Below, one piece after another: positions 10,431 to 18,749 of a DNA stretch of 64,000 nt (position 1 is the first letter of the stretch; every line of letters begins with the position of its first letter). Made by a program: the position numbers and the translations under genes. This DNA is from JAWKIW01 sp041394145 (lineage in GTDB: Bacteria > Actinomycetota > Acidimicrobiia > Acidimicrobiales > Acidimicrobilacustridaceae), in NCBI GenBank assembly GCA_041394145.1, contig JAWKIW010000014.1, positions 1 to 64,000 of the forward strand, written 5' to 3'. The notes under the pieces are model-generated. The model did not search any database, was not told the DNA's origin, and worked only from the letters and a program-made list of their open reading frames with translations.

Positions 10431-11441
10431 GTGTCGCTGAGCTCGCCCGCCACCGTCGACGCCGAGCGCCGGGCCGCGCTGCTCGCCGCCAAGCTCGGCG
10501 CACTCGTGCGCGAGCGATGGGGCGACGACGACGCCCGGGAGCGTTCCACCTTCCCCGGTGGGGCCGCCCTGCAGGCCGGGTTCGTGGGTTGGGTGCTGCT
10601 CGACGACGATCCCGTCCGCCGGCTCGGCCAGGCCATCGCCTGGGCCGGCGGCCACGGCGTCACCGAGCTGCACGTGCTCGCCGACGCCGGCACCGACGTG
10701 CTGGCCCGCCGCGCAGCCGCGTTCACGGTGCCACCCCGGGTGTGGACGGTGGCGGGCCGGTCCCTGCTGCCGGCCGTGGCCGCCTCGCCCCACGCCGTCG
10801 CGCCCGGACCGGACGACGTCGAGTCCCTCGTCGCCTTGCTCGAGGCGGCGGGCGTCGACGTCGTGGTCGAGCACGGCGAGCTCGTCGGGGAGATCCTCGG
10901 TCTGGAGATCGCCCGGGTCGTCGTCGATCCCGAGCGGGGCCCCCGCCTCGAGGTGGGCGTGGGCCGTCACGATCGGGAGGCGTTCGCCCTGCTCCACGGC
11001 GACCTGCCGGCACCCGACGCGCTGACCTCGGTGGTCGACGCCGTGCGCCGGCACCGACGCGCCGACGCCCCGGCCCACCCGCTCAACCGGCTGGCCGCCG
11101 AGCGCTGGCTGCGCCGGCGGGTCCTCGACGACCCCACGCTGGCCGGTGCCGTCGCGCTGTCACCGGCCGAGCCCACCGTGCGGCGTACGGGGGTCAAGGA
11201 GGTCACCGCCGCCATCGCCGTGGGCCGCGCCGACGACGGGCCGGTGGTGGTGGCCTGCTCGACGGGCATCGACCTCGACCTCGTCCCGTCGGCGGCGGAC
11301 GCCCGCGCCGCCCACGCCCCCGGTGCCCGGTTGGTGCTGGTCGTGCCCGAGCGCGACGCCCATCCGGTGACCGCCCGGTTGGCGGCGGCCCTGGTCGAGC
11401 CGGCCGAGGTGCGCACCGTGTCCCCCGGCTGGCGGTCCTGA
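10431..11441 (+). CDS. uncharacterised 336-residue protein between rpmE and prfA
   Basis: I do not recognise this family. The frame is open with normal GC-rich third positions and lies tightly between two translation genes in the same direction. No signal peptide, membrane segment or metal motif is evident. The first part (WVLLDDDPVRRLGQAIAWA, HGVTELHVLAD) suggests an alpha/beta domain, and the end has PGARLVLVVPERDAHPVTARLA, again strand-helix-like. It is probably a cytoplasmic enzyme or regulator of narrow distribution. Start GTG 10431 is the first in frame and has no strong ribosome site. Confidence 0.7.
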   Translation: MSLSSPATVDAERRAALLAAKLGALVRERWGDDDARERSTFPGGAALQAGFVGWVLLDDDPVRRLGQAIAWAGGHGVTELHVLADAGTDVLARRAAAFTVPPRVWTVAGRSLLPAVAASPHAVAPGPDDVESLVALLEAAGVDVVVEHGELVGEILGLEIARVVVDPERGPRLEVGVGRHDREAFALLHGDLPAPDALTSVVDAVRRHRRADAPAHPLNRLAAERWLRRRVLDDPTLAGAVALSPAEPTVRRTGVKEVTAAIAVGRADDGPVVVACSTGIDLDLVPSAADARAAHAPGARLVLVVPERDAHPVTARLAAALVEPAEVRTVSPGWRS

Positions 11442-11478
11442 GCGGGGCCCGGGCGGTCCACCACTACCCTGCGTCACG

Positions 11479-12552
11479 ATGCTGGAACGACTGGCCGATC
11501 TCGAGCGCGAGCACGCCGAGGTCGAGGCGCGCCTGGCCGATCCCGACGTCATCGCCGACCAGCGACGCTACGCCGGGGTCGCCCGTCGCTACCGCGAGCT
11601 CGAGCCGTTGGTGGCCTGTGTGCGCGCCCTGCGCCAGGCGACCGACGACCTGGTCGCCGCTCGCGAGCTGTACGCCGAGTCGGCCGGCGACGAGCGGGGG
11701 ATGGTGCGCGACGAGATCGACACCGCCGAGGCCGACATCGCCCGGCTGGAGGCCGAGCTGCGGCTGCTGCTGCTGCCCCGTGACCCCAACGACGGCAAGA
11801 ACGTCATCGTCGAGATCCGGGGAGCCGAGGGGGGTGAGGAGGCGAACCTGTTCGCCCGCGACCTGTTCGAGATGTACAAGGCCTACGCCGCCCGGATGGG
11901 CTGGCGCTTCGAGGTCCTGTCGGCGAGCCCGTCCGACCTCGGCGGCTACACCGAGGTGACCTTCCTCGTGGCCGGCGACGCGGCGTGGACCCGGCTCAAG
12001 CACGAGGGCGGACCGCATCGCGTCCAGCGGGTGCCGGTCACGGAGTCCCAGGGTCGGATCCACACCTCGTCGGCGACGGTCACGGTGCTGCCCGAGGCCG
12101 ACGAGATCGAGGTCGACATCGACCCCAACGACCTGCAGGTCGACGTCTTCCGCTCGTCGGGCCCCGGTGGCCAGTCCGTGAACACGACCGACTCGGCGGT
12201 CCGCATCACCCACCGGCCCACCGGCCTGGTGGTCTCGATGCAGGACGAGAAGAGCCAGATCCAGAACCGGGCCAAGGCGCTGCAGGTGCTGCGGGCCCGG
12301 CTGCTGCAGCTGGAGCAGCAGCGCCAGGACGCCGAGCTGTCCACCGCCCGTCGCGGTCAGGTCGGTGGGGGAGGGCGGTCCGAGAAGATCCGCACCTACA
12401 ACTTCAAGGAGAACCGGGTCACCGACCACCGGATCGGGCTGACCCTCTACAAGCTCGACAAGGTGCTCGCCGGCGAGCTCGACGAGATCGTCGACGCCCT
12501 CGTCGCCGACGAGCGCAGCCGGCAGCTGGCCGAGGTCGAGCCCGTCTCGTGA
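11479..12552 (+). CDS. prfA: peptide chain release factor 1
   Basis: Reads UAA and UAG stops and triggers peptide release. The 357 residues contain the universal GGQ catalytic motif in SSGPGGQSVNTTDSAVR and the RF1-type P-x-T stop-reading tripeptide in RVPVTESQGRIHTS (RF2 would have SPF). TACCCT at 11465-11470 lies eight bases before the ATG, indicating a leaderless start. The stop overlaps the prmC start by four bases (GTGA). PrmC methylates the glutamine of the GGQ, so the pair is functionally linked. Confidence 0.97.
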   Translation: MLERLADLEREHAEVEARLADPDVIADQRRYAGVARRYRELEPLVACVRALRQATDDLVAARELYAESAGDERGMVRDEIDTAEADIARLEAELRLLLLPRDPNDGKNVIVEIRGAEGGEEANLFARDLFEMYKAYAARMGWRFEVLSASPSDLGGYTEVTFLVAGDAAWTRLKHEGGPHRVQRVPVTESQGRIHTSSATVTVLPEADEIEVDIDPNDLQVDVFRSSGPGGQSVNTTDSAVRITHRPTGLVVSMQDEKSQIQNRAKALQVLRARLLQLEQQRQDAELSTARRGQVGGGGRSEKIRTYNFKENRVTDHRIGLTLYKLDKVLAGELDEIVDALVADERSRQLAEVEPVS

Positions 12553-13427
12553 GCGACACGGTGCCCTGGCGGGACTTCCTCGCCGAGGCGGTCGAGCGCC
12601 TGACCGCCGCCGGGGTCGCCGCACCCGAGGCTGAGGCGCGCTGGCTGGTCGAGGAGGCCGCCGGCGCCGAGGGCCCGGAGCTGGCGGCGGCGCTGGGCCG
12701 GCCCGCCGGCCGTCGGGGGGTCGCCCACTTCGACCGCATGCTCGCCCGGCGCGAGGCCGGCGAGCCGCTCCAGCACGTGCTCGGCCACTGGCCGTTCCGC
12801 TCGCTCGACCTGCTGGTCGACGCCCGCGTGCTCATCCCCCGCCCGGAGACCGAGGTGGTCGCCGAGGTCGCCCTCGGCGAGCTCGACCGCCTGCGGGCCC
12901 ACGCACCGGATCGCCCGCTGATCGCCGTCGACCTGGGCACCGGCTCGGGGGCCATCGGGCTGGCGCTCGCCGTCGAGCGTCCGCGGGTGCAGGTGTGGCT
13001 CACCGACGTCAGCGCCGAGGCGCTCGACGTCGCTCGGGCCAACCTCGCCGGGGTGGGCCGGGCGGCCACCAGGGTGCGGGTCGCCGCCGGATCCTGGTAT
13101 GCCGCGCTGCCCGCCGAGCTCGCCGGCGCCGTCGACCTCGTGGTGAGCAACCCGCCCTACGTGGCACCCGACGACGATCTGCCGGCCGAGGTCGCCGACT
13201 GGGAGCCGCGGGCGGCGCTCGTGCCCGGCCCCACGGGCTACGAAGCCCTCGAGGCCGTGGTCGACGAGGCCCCGGCCTGGCTCGCCCCCGGGGGCGCGCT
13301 GGTGCTCGAGCTGGCCCCGTGGCAGGCCGAACCCATCGCCGAGCGGTGCCGGCGCGTCGGGTTCGGCGACGTCCGCGTCGAGCGCGACCTCACCGGACGG
13401 GACCGAGCGGTGGCCGCCCGCCGCTGA
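12549..13427 (+). CDS. prmC: release factor glutamine methyltransferase
   Basis: SAM-dependent enzyme that N5-methylates the GGQ glutamine of release factors. It has an N-terminal helical domain with HVLGHWPFRSL and IPRPETE, the SAM loop VDLGTGSGAIGLAL and the catalytic NPPY (VVSNPPYVAPDDD). 292 residues, normal size. The GTG start at 12549 overlaps the prfA stop. In mycobacteria and streptomycetes a Sua5/YrdC threonylcarbamoyl-AMP synthase gene follows; here it is absent from that position. Confidence 0.96.
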   Translation: MSDTVPWRDFLAEAVERLTAAGVAAPEAEARWLVEEAAGAEGPELAAALGRPAGRRGVAHFDRMLARREAGEPLQHVLGHWPFRSLDLLVDARVLIPRPETEVVAEVALGELDRLRAHAPDRPLIAVDLGTGSGAIGLALAVERPRVQVWLTDVSAEALDVARANLAGVGRAATRVRVAAGSWYAALPAELAGAVDLVVSNPPYVAPDDDLPAEVADWEPRAALVPGPTGYEALEAVVDEAPAWLAPGGALVLELAPWQAEPIAERCRRVGFGDVRVERDLTGRDRAVAARR

Positions 13428-13448
13428 CCGCCGGCGCTCGTCCTCGGA

Positions 13449-14264
13449 TCAGGGGGCGATGCTCGTGTCGGCGGAGGACTTCTCGGTGAAGGCGAACGAG
13501 CCGGCGAGCTTGTCGAACTGCTCGGCGTCCTTGTAGATCGACTTCGTCCCGATGACGTAGACGGTGTCGCCCCGAGCCACGATCAGGGCCCGGACGTAGA
13601 ACGTCTTGCCGGGGAAGGCCGGGTCCTTGACGTTGCGCAGCTCGACGTAGAGCGCCGGGTACCCGCCCACGCCCGTCTCGTCGCGCTTGTCGACCTTGGC
13701 CCCCTGGGCCTCGTAGGCGGCGGCGTAGCGGTCGGCGATCTGGCGCACGCGGGCCTTGCCCGACAGCGTCGACCCGGTCTGGCCGGCGGTCGGCGCCCGG
13801 TCGGCCTCGTCGAGCGGCGCGTAGGCGACGAACACGATGGTGTCGTCGCTGAGGTTGGCGGTGTACTCGGTGCCGGTCGCCGTGGCGACCGGCAGGGCGA
13901 CGCCGGACTGCTGCTCGCGCATGCCGCCCGGGAACCTGGCGGTGAAGCCGCCCTCCGGCGAGCTCAGCTCGGACCAGCCGTCGTCGCCCTGGGTGGGCAG
14001 CCCGGGGATGTTGCGGGCCACGCTGTCGACCTGCTTGCCCCCCGGGGCGAGCCCGATCAGCACCAGCACGAGGACCAGGACCAGGACGCCGATGAGCACC
14101 GCCACCGCGATCCCGGCCACGCCCTTCTTCTTCTCGTTGACGTGGCGCGAGCCCGAGAAGTCGCCGACCACGGCGTCTTCGCCCATCTTCTGCCCGCACA
14201 GGCGGCAGTGCTCGGGCAGCTGCTTGTGGGTCGCGCCACACACGGGGCAGCGATACTTCGCCAT
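13449..14264 (-). CDS. zinc-ribbon protein with one membrane segment, extracytoplasmic domain
   Basis: A 271-residue protein. The N-terminus is a four-cysteine ribbon (CPVCGAT...CRLCGQK, residues 6-24), then a basic patch (NEKKKG), a strongly hydrophobic helix of Val, Leu and Ile (about residues 48-73) and about 195 residues predicted outside the membrane. The outer part (TARFPGGMREQQSG, YAAAYEAQGAKVDKR) is unfamiliar. ATG 14264 is chosen since GGGAG lies about ten bases upstream; a GTG at 14273 is too close to it. A TAGCGT box at 14323-14328 could be its promoter. Function unknown. Two other window genes (48083 and 60356) share the ribbon-plus-membrane design. Confidence 0.8.
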   Translation of the reverse strand: MAKYRCPVCGATHKQLPEHCRLCGQKMGEDAVVGDFSGSRHVNEKKKGVAGIAVAVLIGVLVLVLVLVLIGLAPGGKQVDSVARNIPGLPTQGDDGWSELSSPEGGFTARFPGGMREQQSGVALPVATATGTEYTANLSDDTIVFVAYAPLDEADRAPTAGQTGSTLSGKARVRQIADRYAAAYEAQGAKVDKRDETGVGGYPALYVELRNVKDPAFPGKTFYVRALIVARGDTVYVIGTKSIYKDAEQFDKLAGSFAFTEKSSADTSIAP

Positions 14265-14506
14265 GTCGTCCACTCTCCCGAACGGCGGGCGGTTCCGATA
14301 CGCCCGTCCCGCACCCGGCCAGACGCTACCCGGTCGAGCGGGTCGGCGGCGGCCGCCGCCCGCGTCCGGCCGCGCTGCCCCGCGTTCGCCGCTGCCCGCC
14401 GCGGGCGCCGGCGGCGGGCACTATCGTCGCAGCCGCTCGCCCGACGGCTGGCCGCGGGCGGGGACACCGAGCGCGGTCCCGCAGACGCCCGAGCCGGGAG
14501 GCTGCG

Positions 14507-14962
14507 ATGTTCGGCAGGAGGAAGAAGGTCGACGAGGAGCACCTCGACGGGCTCACCCGCACGCTCGGTGGTGTCGCCCTGTTCGAGGGCTTCGACTACC
14601 ACCAGCTGCACCGGGTGGCCGAGCTCGCCGACGAGGTCGAGGCCGAGAAGGGGGCCGTGATCATCGACCAGGGCCGGGTGGGCCAGGAGTGCTTCGTCAT
14701 CCTCGACGGTGAGGCGGGCGTGCACGTCGCCGGCGAGCACGTCGCCACGCTCGGTCCGGGATCGATGGTGGGGGAGATGGCGCTGGTGGAGCACCGCCCC
14801 CGGAACGCGTCGGTCGTCGCCGCCTCGCCCATGCGGCTCGTCGCCTTCGACACCAAGGCCTTCAACACGCTGCTCACCGAGATGCCCGAGGTGCAGCGCA
14901 AGGTCATGACCATGCTGTCGGCCCGCCTCGAGCAGAACGCGCACCTCGGCGAGGAGGCCTGA
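14507..14962 (+). CDS. stand-alone cyclic-nucleotide-binding domain protein
   Basis: 151 residues, essentially one cNMP-binding beta-barrel. After a basic N-terminus (MFGRRKK) come GGVALFEGFDYHQLH and IIDQGRVGQECFVILDGEA, and the phosphate-binding cassette reads VGEMALVEHRPRNASV. It keeps the Gly-Glu pair and the arginine that contact cAMP, so ligand binding is likely. There is no DNA-binding or kinase domain, so it probably acts through a partner protein. A possible promoter TATCGT is at 14422-14427. It diverges from the zinc-ribbon gene. Confidence 0.88.
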   Translation: MFGRRKKVDEEHLDGLTRTLGGVALFEGFDYHQLHRVAELADEVEAEKGAVIIDQGRVGQECFVILDGEAGVHVAGEHVATLGPGSMVGEMALVEHRPRNASVVAASPMRLVAFDTKAFNTLLTEMPEVQRKVMTMLSARLEQNAHLGEEA

Positions 14963-14995
14963 GCCCGAGCCGACCGCGCGCCGAGCCGGCGGTCG

Positions 14996-16486
14996 TCAGC
15001 TCGGGTGGAGCGCGCCGTCGGCCGCGACGGTGGCGGTCCGGCCGACCCACTCCTCGTCGCACATCGCCCGCATGAGGTCGTCGTCGTGGGTGTTCGCCCA
15101 CATCCGCCGGCCGTCGGCGGTCAGCGACGCCACCAGACCGGCCTCGGGGGCGCCGTCGCGGTCGTGCATGACGGTGTAGGCCTCGATGGTGACCGGTCCG
15201 TCGTGCTCGGCGAGGACCTCGCGGCGGGGCAGGGCGTCGACCTGATCCTGCAGGTCGCGCCAGCGGAACCCGTCGGCGGGCGGCTCGGTGCCGTAGACGC
15301 CGAAGGCGTGCTTGGTGATGTAGCCGCCGTTGGCCGAGCAGAGCCCGACCGCGCCCGGGTCGTCACGCAGGACCGCCGTCATGGTGGCGATGCCGTGCAT
15401 CACGTAGTTGTTCCACGGGCCGCCGGCGAAGCTCAGGCCGCCCGTCACCGTCAGCTGGCGGTCGAGCCCGAGGCCGAGCTCGTCGGCGGCGATCTGCACG
15501 GCCGAGGGGAAGCACGAGTACAGGTCGACGTGGGCGAGGTCGTCGGGCCCGATGCCGGCCAGCTCGAGCGCGGTCCGCCCGGCGAGGCGGATGGCCGGCG
15601 AGGAGTGGAGGTTCTCCCGCTGGGACACGAACCAGTGGTCGTGGGCGTCGGTGCCGGCGTGGGGGAACACCCAGCGATCGCGGGGGACGCCGGCGGCCTC
15701 GGCCGCCGCCGCCGAGCACATGATCAGCGCCGCGCCCTGCTCGACCATGTTGTTCGAGTTCATCCGCTTGGTGTACGGGAAGCCCACCATGCGGTTGTCG
15801 GGGGACGGCGTGGCGATCTCGGCCGGGGTGAACGCCTGCTGGATCCACGCGTGGGGGTTCGACGCCGCCACCTCGGAGAACCGCGACCACAACCCGGCGA
15901 TGCGGGCGCGGTGCTCCTCCACGCCGAGACCGCCGGCCGCCCGCAGCGCGACCTCGAAGATCGGGTACAGCTGCACCGGCATGAAGACCCCGCGAGCCAC
16001 CTCCTCGGGCGCCGACAGCGACTCGTCGCTGCCGTAGTGCTCCGGCGGGGGCGTGTCCTCGGGCTGCTCGGTCCACCCCAGGTCGTGGTCGGCCTTGCGG
16101 GCGGCCGTGCGCGTGCGCCACGCCTCGCCACCGGCGAGCAGGATCACGTCCGCGTCGCCGTTGGCGATGTCGAGGGCCGAGCGGTTGACCAGGGTCTGCA
16201 CGTAGTTGCCACCCATCACCGTGTACAGCACCTGGCGGGGCGAGGCTCCCACCCGTTCGGCCACCAGCGCCGGGCAGTTGCGGTAGCGCCACGACAGCTC
16301 GTTGATCACCCGCACCGCGTCGGCCTTGGCCAGCAGGCCGGTGCCGCCGCTGTCGGCCTCGGCGAGGCGCAGCGCCTCGGCCATGAGGTCGGCGGGCTCG
16401 AGCGGGGGCGCGCCTCGGTCGACGCGGTTGGACAGCTGGCCGGCGCCCACCAGCACGGGTTGGCGGGGATCGACTGCACCGGTCAC
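14996..16486 (-). CDS. thiolase-like acetyl-CoA acetyltransferase homologue
   Basis: 496 residues with the thiolase fold of the SCP-x/acetyl-CoA acetyltransferase-like group. GTG 16486 has GAGGAG six bases upstream. Recognisable parts are PVLVGAGQ at the start, GDADVILLAGGEAWR, and the late block VDLYSCFPSAVQIAADELGL with GGLSFAGGPWNNYVMH. The region that normally carries the nucleophilic cysteine (N-x-x-C-x-S-G) reads GGNYVQTLVNRSALD, without cysteine. The true reaction may thus be a lyase or condensation rather than standard thiolysis. No DUF35 partner gene lies beside it. Likely role in fatty acid or sterol metabolism, not certain. Confidence 0.82.
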   Translation of the reverse strand: MTGAVDPRQPVLVGAGQLSNRVDRGAPPLEPADLMAEALRLAEADSGGTGLLAKADAVRVINELSWRYRNCPALVAERVGASPRQVLYTVMGGNYVQTLVNRSALDIANGDADVILLAGGEAWRTRTAARKADHDLGWTEQPEDTPPPEHYGSDESLSAPEEVARGVFMPVQLYPIFEVALRAAGGLGVEEHRARIAGLWSRFSEVAASNPHAWIQQAFTPAEIATPSPDNRMVGFPYTKRMNSNNMVEQGAALIMCSAAAAEAAGVPRDRWVFPHAGTDAHDHWFVSQRENLHSSPAIRLAGRTALELAGIGPDDLAHVDLYSCFPSAVQIAADELGLGLDRQLTVTGGLSFAGGPWNNYVMHGIATMTAVLRDDPGAVGLCSANGGYITKHAFGVYGTEPPADGFRWRDLQDQVDALPRREVLAEHDGPVTIEAYTVMHDRDGAPEAGLVASLTADGRRMWANTHDDDLMRAMCDEEWVGRTATVAADGALHPS

Positions 16487-16700
16487 AGGGCCTCCTCGGG
16501 AGCGGGTGCGGCCCGCTGCGCGGTGCCGCCACGTGGCTCGGCGGTGCGCGCTGCGCACCACGCGGTGATCGAGGCGACACCGTACCGGCCCGGTCGGCCG
16601 GCCCGGACACGACGTGCCAGGATCAGGCCGTGGCCGGCGAGGACGATGCGGGCAGCGCAGGAGGGGGACCGGCGCGCCTGTCGGCCCGCCCGGCGCCCCC

Positions 16701-17276
16701 GTGCGGATCCTCGTCGTGTGCACGGGCAACGTCTGCCGGTCGCCGATGGCCGAAGCCATGCTGCGGGCCCGGCTGGCGGCGCGCGGCGTGGCGGCGTCGG
16801 TCTCCTCGGCCGGGACCGCCACCGAGGACCGGCCGGCCTCCGACGAGGTCCTCGAGCTGCTCGCGCCCCGTGGCCTCGACGGCTCGGGCCACCGCAGCCG
16901 CCTGATCGAGCCGGTGCTGCTCGGCGACGCCGACCTCGTGCTGGCCATGGCCCGTCTCCACGTGCGTGACGCCACGCTGGTCGACCCGTCGGTGTTCGGC
17001 CGAACGTTCACCCTCAAGGAGCTCGTGCGTCGGGGCACCGCGACCGGTCCCCGGGGCGCCGACGAGCGCCTGGCCTCCTGGCTCGCCCGCGTCGGCGACG
17101 ACCGGCTGCCCACGGCGCTGCTCGGCGACTCGCCGGCCGACGACCTCGCCGACCCCGTCGGGCGGCGGTTCGCCGTGTTCAAGAAGCTGGCCGCCGAGCT
17201 CGACGACCTGCTCGACGCGCTCGTCGACCTGGCCTGGCCCGTCGGCCCCGACGGTCGGCCGGCGACCCCCCGCTGA
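16701..17276 (+). CDS. low-molecular-weight protein tyrosine phosphatase family
   Basis: 191 residues. The P-loop VCTGNVCRSPMAEAML (CX5R) is at the N-terminus, as in LMW-PTPs and Wzb/YwlE-type phosphatases. The usual general-acid DP appears in LVDPSVFGRTF. Possible substrates are phosphotyrosine or phosphoarginine; the sequence does not decide. LMW-PTP genes commonly sit just before glyA in actinobacteria, behind Sua5, so this is the retained half of that pair. GTG 16701 gives the domain a clean beginning but has no good ribosome site; a longer N-terminus from GTG 16614 would be low-complexity and is less likely. Confidence 0.85.
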   Translation: MRILVVCTGNVCRSPMAEAMLRARLAARGVAASVSSAGTATEDRPASDEVLELLAPRGLDGSGHRSRLIEPVLLGDADLVLAMARLHVRDATLVDPSVFGRTFTLKELVRRGTATGPRGADERLASWLARVGDDRLPTALLGDSPADDLADPVGRRFAVFKKLAAELDDLLDALVDLAWPVGPDGRPATPR

Positions 17277-17427
17277 CGACGCCGGACGGCCCTCCCGACG
17301 CCGTCACGGCGACGGAGCGGCCCGACCCGTCCGGTAGTCTCGACGGGACCGCCGCCCGCCGGCGGAGCACAGGACGTTCGCAGGTCACCGGGGGCCTGTG
17401 GGTCCACGACGTGGATCGGAGCACCAC

Positions 17428-18671
17428 ATGGGCTGGCCCACCGCACGTGACGACGAGGTCTTCGGGCTGATCGACCAGGAGGTGCAGCGCCAGAACACCA
17501 CGTTGCAGCTCATCGCCTCGGAGAACTTCACCTCGCCGGCGGTGATGGAGGCGACGGGCTCGGTCCTCACCAACAAGTACAGCGAGGGTACCCCGGCAAG
17601 CGCTACTACGGCGGCAACCAGCACGTCGACGAGATCGAGGACCTCGCCCGCGAGCGGGTGAAGGCGCTGTTCGGCGCCGACCACGCCAACGTGCAGCCCC
17701 ACTCGGGCGCCAACGCCAACCTCGGCGTGTACCTGGCGCTGCTCGAGCCTGGCGACACCGTGCTCGGCATGAGCCTCGACCACGGCGGCCACCTGACCCA
17801 CGGCTCGCCGGTCAACGCCAGCGGCCGGCTGTACCACTTCGTGTCCTACGGCGTGACCGCCAGCGACGAGCGGATCGACTACGACCAGGTCCGCGACCTG
17901 GCCAAGGCCGAGCGCCCGAAGCTGATCGTCGCCGGGGCCACCGCCTACCCGCGGATCATCGACCCGGCGATCTTCCGTGAGATCGCCGACGAGGTCGGGG
18001 CGCTGTTCATGTTCGACGCCGCGCACATCGCCGGGCTCATCGCCGGCGGCGCCCACCCGAGCCCGGTGCCCCACGCCGACATCGTCACCTTCACCACGCA
18101 CAAGACCCTCCGGGGCCCCCGTGGTGGCTGCATCCTCACGACCGCCGAGCACGCCCAGGCCATCGACAAGGCCATGTTCCCCGGTCTGCAGGGGGGGCCG
18201 CTGGAGCACGTGATCGCGGCGAAGGCGGTGGCGTTCCGCGAGGCCCTCGACCCGTCGTTCCGCGACTACGCCGCCCAGATCGTCCGCAACGCCGCCGCCC
18301 TGGCCGAGGGCCTGGCCGGCGAGGGCTTCCGGCTGGTGTCGGGGGGCACCGACAACCACCTCATGTTGGTCGACCTGCGCCCCTTCGACGCGGAGCTCAC
18401 CGGCAAGGAGGCCCAGGCGGTGCTCGACCTCGCCGGGATCACGCTCAACAAGAACACCATCCCCGACGAGCCCCGCAGCCCGTTCGTGACCAGCGGGGTG
18501 CGCATCGGCACCCCCGCGGTCACCACCCAGGGCATGGCCGAGCCCGAGATGGCCCAGATCGCCTCCCTCATCGGCCGGGCGCTGTCCTCGCGCGCCGACG
18601 ACGCCGAGCTGAGGGCCGTGCGGGACGACGTCGCCACGCTGTGCTCGAAGTTCACGCCGTACCCGGCGTGA
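17428..18671 (+). CDS. glyA: serine hydroxymethyltransferase (one frameshift in this assembly)
   Basis: PLP enzyme linking serine, glycine and one-carbon folate. The start ATG 17428 gives GWPTARDDEVFGLIDQEVQ. The frame breaks at about 17589: gagggtacccc should encode SEGYPGKRYYGGNQHVDE, so one base is missing. Downstream, HSGANANLGVYLALL, LDHGGHLTHG, FTTHKTLRGPRGG (PLP lysine) and TSGVRIGTPAVTTQG are intact. Repaired length of about 415 residues is standard. TAGTCT at 17335-17340 is a plausible -10, leaving a leader of about 80 bases. Being essential, it is probably intact in the organism. Confidence 0.94.
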
Positions 18672-18749
18672 CCACCGGCGGCGAGTAGCCTGGCGCGGCG
18701 GCGGGCCGAGGTCCGCCGCCTGCTCGTCGAGCAGGTGCGAGGAGAGCTG

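Noticed and set aside
16487..17446. N-terminal extension of the thiolase-like protein
   Set aside because: It is antisense to the phosphatase gene and low in complexity; the GAGGAG site places the start at 16486.
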